A stretch of 64,000 nt of DNA from CALBJU01 sp965247125 (GCA_965247125.1 CBDFGO010000003.1:1612001-1676000), one strand, 5' to 3'; shown: positions 43,171 to 52,458, counted from the stretch's first letter. The notes: generated from the sequence alone by a model not told the origin. Program-made: numbers and translations.

Positions 43171-44160
43171 ATGACTGTCAATAAATATCGCACAACTGGA
43201 CGACTCACCCTGAGGCAACCCCCGTCTCGGGAGACCGCAAAGGCCTCGGCACTCGCACTGGAGCTCGGAACTGCTCGCGCGGAAGATGTAATTCGGATTC
43301 TCTGGGGCGACCCCATGTCCGCGTTGAACGTGCTTAAAAGAGCCAATGAGTCGTATTACGGCCTCCGCGAAAAGATAGGAAGCATTTCGCACGCCGTCGA
43401 AATTCTCGGAGTCGAAGCGTGCTTGAGGCTGCTCTCAGACTCGACGGAAACAGCCACTGAATCTCCCGTTATCGATGCCGTCGTTCGACATGCAACCGCA
43501 ACCGCGTCCATCAGCCACCGACTCGCAACAGGCTCCTGGCTCTGGAACGACCACTCTCCCAGCCGCCCTGGTCTGGTTTCAACTGTTGGATTGTTGCACA
43601 GTATCGGTAGAATCGCTCTCTGTGCTTCTTTTCCGTCCGAAACGGAGTCCCTATACGGATATTCAGAGTTGAGCTTCCCCGTCGAGGGCGACCGACAGGA
43701 GCTCGAACAACTCCAGTTCGGGATAGACTACGCCGAGGTAGGAGAATTTATCGGTCGAAAGATGCACCTGCCCTCCGAATTGATTGAATCCCTGCGAGGT
43801 CATGTCCAACCAACGATGTATCCCCCAGAAAGTGCAGCCCGTCGAATTTCCCTGATTGTCGGAGCGGCCGGATTCCTTGCTGATCAGTCGGGTTATGGAA
43901 TGGAGCCTCAGGTGTCCTTTACATACACCGGTGAGAACAGCATCCTTTCCGCGTTCCAAAGCGAAGTGGCCCTTCAACCATCGACCCTCAATGATGTGCT
44001 GGAAGAGCTCGATCAGATGAAACTGAATTCCCCAACACAAGCCTCAATGGTTATCGGTCGCTCTGAAGATCGAGGGGCACGGCCGCGCCAGATCAAGCCC
44101 GGACCAAGGTCCGATCAAAAATCCACCCAACAGCCCGATACCCACACAGGTGCCCGGTAA
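43171..44160 (+). CDS. HDOD-domain regulatory protein
   Basis: Residues ~30-240 show the HDOD pattern: helical blocks with ALNVLKRANESYYGLREKIGSISHAVEILG, then STVGLLHSIGRIALC and IGRKMHLPSELIESLRGH. HDOD domains are HD-like but lack catalytic metal ligands and act as signalling modules, often in chemotaxis and flagellar regulation. The C-terminal ~60 residues are polar and disordered. It is 52 bp after the helical-repeat gene and 18 bp before the histidine kinase. Confidence 0.85.
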   Translation: MTVNKYRTTGRLTLRQPPSRETAKASALALELGTARAEDVIRILWGDPMSALNVLKRANESYYGLREKIGSISHAVEILGVEACLRLLSDSTETATESPVIDAVVRHATATASISHRLATGSWLWNDHSPSRPGLVSTVGLLHSIGRIALCASFPSETESLYGYSELSFPVEGDRQELEQLQFGIDYAEVGEFIGRKMHLPSELIESLRGHVQPTMYPPESAARRISLIVGAAGFLADQSGYGMEPQVSFTYTGENSILSAFQSEVALQPSTLNDVLEELDQMKLNSPTQASMVIGRSEDRGARPRQIKPGPRSDQKSTQQPDTHTGAR

Positions 44161-44178
44161 ACGATCCTTTTAGCTTCA

Positions 44179-44925
44179 ATGTCAGATAAGAAAATCAAGC
44201 ATACCGAACGCCCGCCTGTATCGAGATCGACCCGAACCTCGACGCCGCCCGCAGCCCAGCTCAGCAGGGAAACACTTGCTGACTTCTCTCAGGTCATCAC
44301 CCACAGGATTGGGAGCCTGCTCAGTGGCATTGAGGGCTATACCGATCTTATCCTTTCGTCCTTGCATTCCCCTGATGATCGGGAAAATGCATTCAGAATT
44401 CTGGAAAGCGTTTCGAGAATAAACGGGGTGTTGACCGATCTGAATCACTACGAGGAGCTCCTGGAACTTACCAAACACCTGGTTGGCGCGAAGCTGATTG
44501 GCTCAGAGCTTACTCACCTCCTGGCGGACTCGGAAGCTCAAAGGCTGCGAGTTACGCACGAACTCCCTGAGGATGTGCTGATTGATGCAGATGACCGACT
44601 GATCAGACAGGCTCTTCTGTCCATTTTGCGAAACGCGTTCGAAGCGACCCGTTCAGATAAACTCGCGGTCTCTCTTGATGTTGATTGCATCCATGAAAAT
44701 AAAACGGTCCGATTTCGCATATTCAGCCCCGTTTCGATAGAAGACGAAACGATTCGAAAACAAATCTTCAATCCGTTTTTTACTACAAAAGCGGCAAATC
44801 TTGGCCTCGGATTGACGATGGCTCGTAGAATATTCCGTGCACACGACGGAGACGTTAAACTGACGAGCTCCGAACTGACCACGGGGACCGAATTCACCTG
44901 CACAATACCTAGCGCACTCGCGTAA
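44179..44925 (+). CDS. Soluble histidine kinase (FleS/FlrB-like)
   Basis: This 248-residue kinase has no membrane segment. The phospho-acceptor H42 lies in THRIGSLLSGIEGY, the N-box in LLSILRNAFEA and the G-boxes in NPFFTTKAANLGLGL. It has no input domain beyond the first ~30 residues. Soluble kinases paired with an NtrC-type regulator are the hallmark of FleSR/FlrBC flagellar systems. The cognate regulator is the next gene; the 158-bp gap between them contains six tandem repeats, the first of which includes this gene's stop codon. Confidence 0.9.
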   Translation: MSDKKIKHTERPPVSRSTRTSTPPAAQLSRETLADFSQVITHRIGSLLSGIEGYTDLILSSLHSPDDRENAFRILESVSRINGVLTDLNHYEELLELTKHLVGAKLIGSELTHLLADSEAQRLRVTHELPEDVLIDADDRLIRQALLSILRNAFEATRSDKLAVSLDVDCIHENKTVRFRIFSPVSIEDETIRKQIFNPFFTTKAANLGLGLTMARRIFRAHDGDVKLTSSELTTGTEFTCTIPSALA

Positions 44926-45014
44926 TTGGTGCACTCGTGTAATTGGTGGCCCGTGTAATTGGTGAACCCGTGTAATTGGTGAACCCGTGTAATTGGTGAA
45001 CCCGTGTAATTGGT
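44914..45014. repeat. Six tandem 16-17-bp units between kinase and response-regulator genes
   Basis: Units sharing CGTGTAATTGGT occupy 44914-44930, 44931-44947, 44948-44963, 44964-44980, 44981-44997 and 44998-45014; the last three are identical. The kinase stop codon (44923-44925) lies in the first unit. A candidate promoter-like GTATATTG follows at 45036-45043. There are no unique spacers, so it is not a CRISPR. Confidence 0.93.
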
Positions 45015-45083
45015 GAAGAAGGACATCCATTTTTAGTATATTGCGACTGCAATTTCTCAGTCACGACTGACCTTTACCAAGGA

Positions 45084-46478
45084 ATGGATCGCGAGCCGCA
45101 TCTTCTTTTCGTCGATGACGAAAATCTACTCCATAATCTTTTCGAGCGTCTTTTTACCCGGCATGGCTTTCAGGTAACCTGCTGTGCCAGCGCTGCTCAG
45201 GCAATTGACCTTTTGAAGGATGAGTCCTTCGATCTGGTGATTACCGATTTCATGATGCCGGATATGGATGGGTTCGCACTGCTGGGACACATACGGCAGT
45301 TCTATCCCACGACGAGGGTCATCATGGTGACGGCTCACGCCAATGTGCAGCACGCGGTTCGCATGATGCAGCACGGTGCCATAGACTACATTCCGAAGCC
45401 CTTCACCACAGCGGAGCTGCTCGACAGAGTAAACGCCTCTCTCAGCAAGGACATCCCCGGGGTTGATGTCGCTCCTGAAGTTTCCAAAGACGGAATCCGA
45501 GTGAAAGCGAAGGCGAGCGACGTGCAGTATATCGGAGAATCAGAAAGCATACTGAAACTCAAGTCCATCCTGCCACGCGTCAGTAAAAACCAGGCACCGG
45601 TCTTCATTCAGGGCGAGAGTGGAACCGGGAAGGAGATCCTCGCAAAGTTGATTCATCAGAATAGTGAACGTGCAAATGGACCCTATCTGACAATTAACTG
45701 CGCAAACCTCCCCCGAGACCTGGTCGAGAGCCACCTTTTCGACCATAAAAAGGGCGCGTTCACCGGAGCCGTCGAAGACATGACGGGAGCCTTCGAGAAC
45801 GCCGATGGAGGTACGCTCCTGCTCGATGAGATCACCGAGATAGAATTGGCCATCCAGGCAAAACTCTTGCGCGTCTTGCAGGAACATGAATTTCAGAAAG
45901 TAGGCTCGACAGATGTGAAGAAAGTAGACGTCCGCATTGTCGCGACGAGTAATCGCAATCTGGGAGAGGTCATTTCAGAGGGTTTATTCCGGGAAGATCT
46001 GTACCACCGTCTGGCCGTGTTTCCCATGACGGTGCCTCCTCTGCGCGATCGCCACGGCGACGTAAAAATATTGGCGGAACATTTCGTTGAAAAATACTGC
46101 AGCCTCTACTCGCTTGGATCCAAGTCACTTGCACCGGATTTGATCGCTCATTTCAACGCTTATTCCTGGCCGGGAAATGTCCGTGAACTCGAGAACATGG
46201 TTCAGCGGGGTGTCTTACTCTCTGCCGAGCGGACAGAAATTGCCAAGTCAGATGTCTACGACGACTTCTTTTCTGACGCTGACGCTGTGCGAGACACGTC
46301 GTCCGACGGCTCCAGCCTGAAGCTGTCAACCATCGACGATATGGAGCGCCAGATGATTCTTCAAGCACTTCAGGATTCCGGAAACAACCAGCAAGTCGCT
46401 GCCGATAAATTGGGCATCAGCGCCAGAACGATTCGAAATAAGCTCCGGAAATACCGCGAAGAAGGCCTGATTGATTAA
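45084..46478 (+). CDS. NtrC-type sigma-54-dependent response regulator (FleR/FlrC-like)
   Basis: This 464-residue protein has a receiver domain with phospho-acceptor D55 (VITDFMMPDMDG), an AAA+ sigma-54 interaction domain with Walker A GESGTGKE, the sigma-54 contact loop GAFTGA and Walker B GGTLLLDEI, and a C-terminal Fis-type helix-turn-helix (NQQVAADKLGISARTIRNKLRKY). It activates transcription by RNA polymerase with sigma-54 after phosphorylation by the kinase just upstream. A near-consensus -24/-12 promoter sits 338 bp downstream in front of the fliA operon, a likely target. Confidence 0.95.
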   Translation: MDREPHLLFVDDENLLHNLFERLFTRHGFQVTCCASAAQAIDLLKDESFDLVITDFMMPDMDGFALLGHIRQFYPTTRVIMVTAHANVQHAVRMMQHGAIDYIPKPFTTAELLDRVNASLSKDIPGVDVAPEVSKDGIRVKAKASDVQYIGESESILKLKSILPRVSKNQAPVFIQGESGTGKEILAKLIHQNSERANGPYLTINCANLPRDLVESHLFDHKKGAFTGAVEDMTGAFENADGGTLLLDEITEIELAIQAKLLRVLQEHEFQKVGSTDVKKVDVRIVATSNRNLGEVISEGLFREDLYHRLAVFPMTVPPLRDRHGDVKILAEHFVEKYCSLYSLGSKSLAPDLIAHFNAYSWPGNVRELENMVQRGVLLSAERTEIAKSDVYDDFFSDADAVRDTSSDGSSLKLSTIDDMERQMILQALQDSGNNQQVAADKLGISARTIRNKLRKYREEGLID

Positions 46479-46816
46479 GGCCTCTCATCACTGCCTTAAA
46501 ACGGGATACCGGGCCAGGATGCCGGCAATGTGCTTCAACCCGAGCAATGATTGCGCAAACAGACGCGCGAGGAAGCATTTTCCGCCTGAAGGTACCCAGT
46601 AAAGCGGAAAGTTTTTCCTAATCGACCGAAGTTGGCGTTTTCTTAAGTCCTTCGTGAAAATTTTTTTCGCTTTCGGAACGGGCGTCTTTCTCAAGCTCCA
46701 CAAAGTCCATAAACACCCGTATCGACCCCGGAAGGTCGAATTTAAGCCGGGTTCGAATAAAGTTTTCTTTTCTCCCCAGCGCCAGGCAGGAAACGAGGCG
46801 GCGATAATCCGGTGGG
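46479..46816. other. Non-coding stretch upstream of the fliA operon
   Basis: About 340 bp between the response-regulator stop and the sigma-54 promoter hold no convincing gene. A minus-strand open frame crosses it but has no family resemblance and runs into the next gene. This would be the place for activator binding sites, though I could not identify a palindromic enhancer. Confidence 0.5.
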
Positions 46817-46832
46817 TGGCATAGCCTTTGCT
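46817..46832 (+). promoter_or_regulatory. Sigma-54 (-24/-12) promoter for the fliA operon
   Basis: TGGCATAGCCTTTGCT matches the consensus TGGCACR-N4-TTGCW with only one change (C to T at the sixth place). The invariant GG and GC are separated by exactly 10 bp. The start of transcription would be near 46843, about 33 bp before the ATG at 46876. The neighbouring NtrC-type activator makes this functional reading strong. Confidence 0.75.
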
Positions 46833-46875
46833 CAAAGGAAGAGTGTTGTCGAAAACCACACTCGCTTTCTTGCCC

Positions 46876-47169
46876 ATGCGTGCTCTGTTTACCCAGCTCA
46901 GTCTTCTAGTCGGCTTTATCACGGCATTCAACATGAATGCTGCGAACTACAGCATTATGCTCGCGATCGCAACCGGCCTTCTGGTCGCTTGCAGTATCTA
47001 CGCCGTTCTTCTGCTGGGTGATATAACGATCCACCGTGTGCTCGAAGAGAAGGTCGGAACGCTCACTTCGGTCCGATTTATTGACGACGCTTTCGATTCG
47101 GATTGGCTCGATGAGCCTACGTCCGAGACTGACCTGACCACACCGACCAAGGAAGCGATCGCTGCCTGA
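46876..47169 (+). CDS. Small membrane protein upstream of fliA
   Basis: From the ATG at 46876 the product has 97 residues (an earlier TTG at 46828 would lie inside the sigma-54 promoter). There are two hydrophobic helices (LSLLVGFITAF and IMLAIATGLLVACSIYAVLLL) and an acidic C-terminal tail. I recognise no family. It is 38 bp before the sigma factor gene and shares its promoter, so it may be a regulator or membrane partner in the flagellar cascade. Confidence 0.65.
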   Translation: MRALFTQLSLLVGFITAFNMNAANYSIMLAIATGLLVACSIYAVLLLGDITIHRVLEEKVGTLTSVRFIDDAFDSDWLDEPTSETDLTTPTKEAIAA

Positions 47170-47207
47170 ATCGACCCCCCTCCTTTCACTCACTTGCCCC
47201 TCAGATC

Positions 47208-47969
47208 ATGGCCAATGACCTTCAAAGCGTAGCTGTAAAATTCGTACAGGAACCCACTGAACGTCACCGCACGGACGTGGTGCTCGCTGCGGTTCCTCTG
47301 GTTCGTTCTATCGTTGGACGCCTATCCATTCCGGATCATCCACTCGCGACTCGCGAAGATCTGGAAAGTGTAGGACAGCTGGGACTACTTCAGGCTCTCG
47401 ACGGATTTGATCCCGAAAGAGGAACTCCATTTGTCTCCCACGCTTACGGGCGTGTTCGAGGAGCACTGGTAGATTATCTGCGCTCTATCGACGCACTTCC
47501 CCGGGAGCGACGCCGCGTTTTGGCTGAGGCTCATAATGCAATGGACAAATTGCGCCAGAAGCTGGGCGATGAGCCTTCGGATCATCAGGTCGCCGAATAT
47601 CTGGATATGACGCTCATCGATTACCATACACTGCTAAGGGATGCACAGTGCCGTTTTGCCCTGTCCCTGCATGCGCCCATCGATGGCGAAAGTGACCAGA
47701 CGGTCCTCGAAATCATCCCGAATAAGGATACTGCCCGGGCCTTCGAACAGATTGATCGTGAGTCTCTTAAGGACTATATCAAAACACTCATTAACGAGCT
47801 TCCGGAAAGAGAGCAGACGATACTTGCCCTCTACTATTTCGAGAACTTGACTCTGCGCGAAATCGCCGGGTTGATGGACCGCACGGAAGCCCGCATCAGT
47901 CAGATCCTGGCCAAGGTGCTGAAGACGCTTCGTGCACAACTGGCAATAGTTTCGAGCAGGGCTGCATAG
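47208..47969 (+). CDS. fliA: FliA/WhiG-type sigma factor (sigma-28)
   Basis: This 253-residue sigma factor lacks region 1.1. Region 2 (VVLAAVPLVRSIVGRL, EDLESVGQLGLLQALDGFDPERGTPFVSHAYGRVRGALVDYLR), region 3 and region 4 (LPEREQTILALYYFENLTLREIAGLMDRTEARISQI) match the FliA family, which directs RNA polymerase to late flagellar and chemotaxis promoters. It suggests the organism is, or descends from, a flagellated bacterium. It is transcribed with the small membrane gene from a sigma-54 promoter, and a terminator follows. No flagellar structural genes are in the window. Confidence 0.92.
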   Translation: MANDLQSVAVKFVQEPTERHRTDVVLAAVPLVRSIVGRLSIPDHPLATREDLESVGQLGLLQALDGFDPERGTPFVSHAYGRVRGALVDYLRSIDALPRERRRVLAEAHNAMDKLRQKLGDEPSDHQVAEYLDMTLIDYHTLLRDAQCRFALSLHAPIDGESDQTVLEIIPNKDTARAFEQIDRESLKDYIKTLINELPEREQTILALYYFENLTLREIAGLMDRTEARISQILAKVLKTLRAQLAIVSSRAA

Positions 47970-48294
47970 ACATTTTTTGCGAATCTCGGAGGGCCCTACC
48001 GCCTTGCAAATTCCGAGACCAGCAAATGATGAGGGAAGGTCTACGGGGCGCGCAGTGAGAGCTGCGCGCCCCGAGCCGTTTTAACAGATTGTGAGTCTCT
48101 CCGCCTTTCTGCCTTTCCCGAAACCGATCGATGTTTTAATCTTCTGCGAATCGTCGAACTAATGCGGCACCGTTCAGTATATTGCCGAGCTTCGATAAAA
48201 AGTGCTTTATCCGCGTTTTTACCCCTTCAGCGTCGTTTTAGACGGCGTGATTCTTCTACATAAAACTGATCGCGGTAGCGATTGAGGTTCGTCC
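47970..48294. other. Gap between fliA and ppiD with terminator and promoter region
   Basis: No gene is seen in these 325 bp. They hold the fliA terminator at 48045-48074 and, near 48176-48184, an AGTATATTG element like those before the genes at 45084 and 53481. Confidence 0.6.
48045..48074 (+). terminator. Terminator-like hairpin after fliA
   Basis: A perfect 12-bp GC-rich stem (48045-48056 with 48063-48074), 6-base loop, followed by AGCCGTTTT. Confidence 0.8.
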
Positions 48295-50382
48295 ATGGGT
48301 GTAATGAACAATCTCCGAGAAAACACCGGAGTCATGCTCTGGATTCTTGTTTTCGCCTTCGGAGTCATCTGGGTTCTCCAGGATTCCGGTGGATTAGAAG
48401 CCGTAGGAAACTTGAACAACACGATCGGCACGGTCAACGGCTCCGCGATTTCGATTGAAGAGTATCAGCTTGAGGTCGATCGTCAGGTACAGGGCTACCA
48501 GAGCCAGACGGGAGACAGCATGCCTCCTCAGATGCTGGATCAGACCCGCGATCGCGTGTTTAATCAACTCGTTGAAGGCCGCCTTCGAGAGCAAGAAATG
48601 GAGCGCCTGGGCATAGAAGTTTCTGATGACGAGCTCATCGACATGATTCAGGGTGTAGATCCCCACCCAATCATCAAAGCCTCGTTCAGCGATGGTGAAG
48701 GCGGCATCGATCGGATCCTGCTTCAGAATTTTATCGCCGACCCCGACGCCACAGCCAACTGGCTATATATAGAACAGTTACTGATCAGTGAACGCCGAAG
48801 CCAGAAACTCGAAAATCTTATTGGTGCCACCGTTCGCGTAACAGAAAACGACGTTCGACAGGAGCACGTCCGTCAAAATCAAAGTGTGGATGTTGACTAC
48901 GTTTCCCTTCGCTTTACCGCTCTTTCGGATGACGACATATCCTACGACGATGGCGATCTGAGACGTTTTTACAACGATCATAGAGACGAGTTTTCGCGCG
49001 ATAAGACCTTTGACCTTTCGTATGCGACGATGTCAAAGGCGCCGACGTCAGACGATACCTTGGTTGTCTTTTCTGATCTCGAAAGCATGATGGCAGATTT
49101 CAGCGCCGCGGAGGACGACTCATTGTTCCTCGCACGAAATGGATCTGAACGTCCTTACACGGACGCGTATTTCCGTCGTGACGAAATCGCGGATGAACTG
49201 GCAGTAGCAGTGTTCAGCGAAGTCAAAACGGGAATTGTGGTAGGACCCATCATCTCTGGTGGACAGGTTCACCTCATTAAAGTCATGGATGTTCGCCCTC
49301 CTGAAGAGACGGCCGTTAAGGCGAGCCATATTCTCTTCAGGGCCGCTGACGGAGACGATGATGCCATCGCAGAAGCGAGAACGGAGGCTAATTCGGTGAG
49401 GCGTCGGATTCTCGCGGGAGAGGACTTCGCGGACCTCGCACGGGAGTTTTCTGACGACGCTACGGCATCCCGTGGAGGAGATCTCGGATGGTTTGGCCCT
49501 GGAAGAATGGTCTCAGAGTTCGAGGAAGCGGCATTCGGCGCTCGGATTGGCAGCGTGGTCGGTCCGGTCAAGACGCAGTTTGGCTATCACCTGATAATGG
49601 TGACCGACAAAGCCACAGAGGAAGCTCAGCTCGCAGACTATGCGCTCTCGCTCAGAGCGAGCGTGCAGACTCTGAACCGAGTTCAGGGTCTGCTGGACGA
49701 CCTGCAGTATTTTTCAACGGAGGAGGGCAACTTCTCAGACGAAGCTGCAAGACGTGACCTGGCAGTACGGACGGTTTCAGTGGGCGAAAAGCAGCAGTTC
49801 ATTCCAGGACTCGGAAACAGTCGCGCGCTTCTGAATTTTCTGGAAACGGCGGCCGAAGGCGATGTCAGTCCTGTGATCGAGCTGAACGATGTTTTCTTTG
49901 TGGCTTCTGTCGACGGAGTGACTGAGGAAGGCTTTCAGCCTTTCGATGACGTGAAATCTCAGTTGGAGCCTCGCGTCAGAAATGAACTGAAGGCTGAAAT
50001 TCAGGCCTCAAAACTGCAGGAGGCAATTGACGCTGGAGGGTTTGACACTCTTGCGGAGTCTGTGAACACATCGCAGCGGTCTGCTTCTGGACTCTCCTTT
50101 TCGAATTTGACCGTTCCCGGTATCGGTCGCGATCCACTGTTTGTCGGGACTGCGCTAGGGACAAGCGTCGACGCGATCTCGGAAGTTGTGACTGGGTCCA
50201 ATTCCGTCTACGTCATTCGTGTCAGCAGCATAACCGAACCCGGAGCGCTCGAGCCTTCAGACTTCACGACTCTACAGGAACAACTGACGTCACAACGCCA
50301 GAATCTTGTCCGGTCTCGATGGATTACGGCGCTTCGCGAATCCGCAGATATCGTAGATAATCGCAGATTCTATCTACAGTAG
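48295..50382 (+). CDS. ppiD: PpiD-like periplasmic peptidyl-prolyl isomerase/chaperone
   Basis: This 695-residue protein has an N-terminal signal anchor (VMLWILVFAFGVIWVLQD), a SurA-like helical chaperone region (GTVNGSAISIEEYQLEVDRQ, MLDQTRDRVFNQLVEGRL) and at least one parvulin domain (~335-430: ASHILFRAADG, FADLAREFSDDATASRGGDLGWFGPGRMV). It would assist folding of envelope proteins while tethered to the inner membrane. The start could also be the ATG three codons on. It is monocistronic. Confidence 0.92.
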   Translation: MGVMNNLRENTGVMLWILVFAFGVIWVLQDSGGLEAVGNLNNTIGTVNGSAISIEEYQLEVDRQVQGYQSQTGDSMPPQMLDQTRDRVFNQLVEGRLREQEMERLGIEVSDDELIDMIQGVDPHPIIKASFSDGEGGIDRILLQNFIADPDATANWLYIEQLLISERRSQKLENLIGATVRVTENDVRQEHVRQNQSVDVDYVSLRFTALSDDDISYDDGDLRRFYNDHRDEFSRDKTFDLSYATMSKAPTSDDTLVVFSDLESMMADFSAAEDDSLFLARNGSERPYTDAYFRRDEIADELAVAVFSEVKTGIVVGPIISGGQVHLIKVMDVRPPEETAVKASHILFRAADGDDDAIAEARTEANSVRRRILAGEDFADLAREFSDDATASRGGDLGWFGPGRMVSEFEEAAFGARIGSVVGPVKTQFGYHLIMVTDKATEEAQLADYALSLRASVQTLNRVQGLLDDLQYFSTEEGNFSDEAARRDLAVRTVSVGEKQQFIPGLGNSRALLNFLETAAEGDVSPVIELNDVFFVASVDGVTEEGFQPFDDVKSQLEPRVRNELKAEIQASKLQEAIDAGGFDTLAESVNTSQRSASGLSFSNLTVPGIGRDPLFVGTALGTSVDAISEVVTGSNSVYVIRVSSITEPGALEPSDFTTLQEQLTSQRQNLVRSRWITALRESADIVDNRRFYLQ

Positions 50383-50407
50383 GCACTTCTGGTTACTATC
50401 TAGATAA

Positions 50408-50437
50408 AGAGGGCGCTCCCGTCAGGGAGCGCCCTCT
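50408..50437. terminator. Bidirectional hairpin between ppiD and dapF
   Basis: A perfect 13-bp GC-rich stem (50408-50420 with 50425-50437) closes a 4-base loop between convergent genes. There is no T-run on either side. Confidence 0.75.
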
Positions 50438-50443
50438 CCATAT

Positions 50444-51337
50444 TCAGAGCTCCAGCGTAGCCCGATAGATCACAGATGCTGCTCCCTCGAGATACAGATT
50501 CACGGGGTCATCTGCGGGTCCTTCGAAACCGACAAACAGCGTTCCACCTCGCATAGAGACGGCAAATCTGGCAACCGAAAGTCTGGCGGCCGACGACGTG
50601 GCGGCCGAGTCCTTGCCCAACATTGCCGTCACAAGACTCGCTGCAATGGCTCCTGTACCACACGCAAGCGTCTCGCCCTCCACTCCCTTCTCAAACGTCC
50701 GCACCTTCAGTTCCCCACCCCTTTCGACCTGAACGAAGTTGACATTCGTTCCATTCTCAGTCAGCGTTGTATCCCCTCTGATCTGACTGCCGATCGTCAC
50801 AACATCTATCGAGTCGACATCGTCCACAAACACCACGACATGTTCTGTACCAGTCCACAGGTAGTGCGCTTCCATCAAACTATCCGGAAGCTCAGAACCC
50901 AGCGAGAGATTCCGTTTAAAATGTCTCGGGGCCGGAACGAACAGACGAACATCTGAACCATCATCAGGGACAGAAGCGCTGTACAACCCCGCGTCCGATT
51001 CAAACCTCAAAGGTTCTGCTGCAAGGCCGGCGTCCCTTGCAAAACGTGCAAGGCACCTGGCCCCATTACCACACATTGTACCGAGAGACCCGTCTGCGTT
51101 GTAATAAACCATCCGGTAATCCGCACCTTCACCCTCTGCAACAGATAGTCCCAGGAGTCCATCCGCACCCACACCCGTTCGTCGTGGACAGAAGCGGGCA
51201 GCAAAACCTGACAGTTCTTCGGTAGTAAAACGATAAAACCGATTATCAATGACAATAAAATCGTTTCCAGCGCCGCTCATTTTCGTAAATTCAAGCACGA
51301 ATTTGGGAGCTGGTGACGTAGTCTGCATGTGGGACAA
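50444..51337 (-). CDS. dapF: Diaminopimelate epimerase
   Basis: This 297-residue protein shows KMSGAGNDFIVIDN near its start and the two catalytic cysteines: C89 in MCGNGARCLARF and C226 in LACGTGAIAASL. It interconverts LL- and meso-diaminopimelate, the precursor of lysine and peptidoglycan. It is divergent from phoH and convergent with ppiD. Length and motifs are complete. Confidence 0.96.
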   Translation of the reverse strand: MSHMQTTSPAPKFVLEFTKMSGAGNDFIVIDNRFYRFTTEELSGFAARFCPRRTGVGADGLLGLSVAEGEGADYRMVYYNADGSLGTMCGNGARCLARFARDAGLAAEPLRFESDAGLYSASVPDDGSDVRLFVPAPRHFKRNLSLGSELPDSLMEAHYLWTGTEHVVVFVDDVDSIDVVTIGSQIRGDTTLTENGTNVNFVQVERGGELKVRTFEKGVEGETLACGTGAIAASLVTAMLGKDSAATSSAARLSVARFAVSMRGGTLFVGFEGPADDPVNLYLEGAASVIYRATLEL

Positions 51338-51425
51338 AACGGTCCTTATTTAGAATGGTGAGCATGACTCCTCCCGGAGGTGTCTACCCTTAAAAATACT
51401 CTGACCAGAGGAAAAACCGCCTATC

Positions 51426-52412
51426 TTGAAAGAAAAACGACTTAAGATTGAGAAAGCCGAACCCCTTCTTTTGTTTGGTCTCAATGACATCTACCTGAAA
51501 CGAATCGAATCGGCCTTTCCTGAGGCGCATATCACAGCCCGGGGCAACCAGGTGTACTTGCAGGGCGACGATGATGACATTGAGTCCATATCTCGCATTC
51601 TCGACGAACTCACGTCTCTTCTGAATCGAAACGGAAACCTGACCGAAGGAGATGTAGAAACCGTTCTGGCACTTTCCACCTCTGGAGATGGATCGCCTCT
51701 GGAGCTACCGGGTGATGGCTCGCATCATACCGTATTGTTTACGCCGAAGGGCGGTGTAGTAAAGGCCAAAACCCCGAATCAGATCCGCCTCGTCGAATCG
51801 GCGAAGAAAAACGATATCGTATTCGCGATCGGACCAGCCGGAACCGGAAAAACGTACACGGCTGTCGCTCTCGCGGTTGCGGCCCTGAAATCAAGACGGG
51901 CCAAACGTATTGTTTTATGCCGGCCAGCCGTCGAGGCTGGAGAACGTCTGGGATTCCTTCCTGGTGACATGAAGGAAAAGATCGACCCGTATCTGCGGCC
52001 TCTCTACGACGCACTGGAAGACATGCTTCCCAAGGAAAAACTTAAGACCTACCTGGAAAACAACACCGTTGAAATCGTTCCTCTCGCATTCATGAGGGGG
52101 CGGACCCTGAACTCTGCTTTTGTGATTCTGGATGAGGCTCAGAACGCCTCTGCGCTGCAGATGAAGATGTTTCTGACCAGACTCGGAGCCAACAGTCGAG
52201 CCATCATCACGGGCGACTTGACCCAAACCGACCTACCTTCCAGAGAGGTCAGCGGGCTCGCTGAAGCCAAGGAAATCCTGCGGGATATTCAGGGGATCGA
52301 TTTCATCCATTTTGATGAAAATGATGTCGTCCGCCACCGTCTCGTAAGGGACATTATCAAGGCGTATTCGAAGTTTTTTGACGGAGACGATTCGCGCCGA
52401 GCCACCTCCTGA
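51426..52412 (+). CDS. phoH: PhoH-like ATPase
   Basis: This 328-residue protein starts at a TTG. It has an N-terminal KH-like region (~10-80), a Walker A motif GPAGTGKTYTAVALAV, RPAVEAGERLGFLPGD, and Walker B VILDEAQNAS followed by RAIITGDLTQTDLP. PhoH proteins are helicase-like ATPases associated with RNA metabolism and phosphate stress. The two-part layout matches the YbeZ-type. Confidence 0.94.
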   Translation: MKEKRLKIEKAEPLLLFGLNDIYLKRIESAFPEAHITARGNQVYLQGDDDDIESISRILDELTSLLNRNGNLTEGDVETVLALSTSGDGSPLELPGDGSHHTVLFTPKGGVVKAKTPNQIRLVESAKKNDIVFAIGPAGTGKTYTAVALAVAALKSRRAKRIVLCRPAVEAGERLGFLPGDMKEKIDPYLRPLYDALEDMLPKEKLKTYLENNTVEIVPLAFMRGRTLNSAFVILDEAQNASALQMKMFLTRLGANSRAIITGDLTQTDLPSREVSGLAEAKEILRDIQGIDFIHFDENDVVRHRLVRDIIKAYSKFFDGDDSRRATS

Positions 52413-52458
52413 TTCGAATCGGTGGAAGATTGAAGCCCTGTCGGTACGATAGATCCGG

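Noticed and set aside
44914..45014. Possible CRISPR array
   Set aside because: Units of 16-17 bp are directly adjacent with no unique spacers, and no cas genes are present.
46488..46934. 148-codon minus-strand open frame in the gap before fliA
   Set aside because: No family resemblance, overlaps the small membrane gene and the sigma-54 promoter, and has an unusual basic composition.
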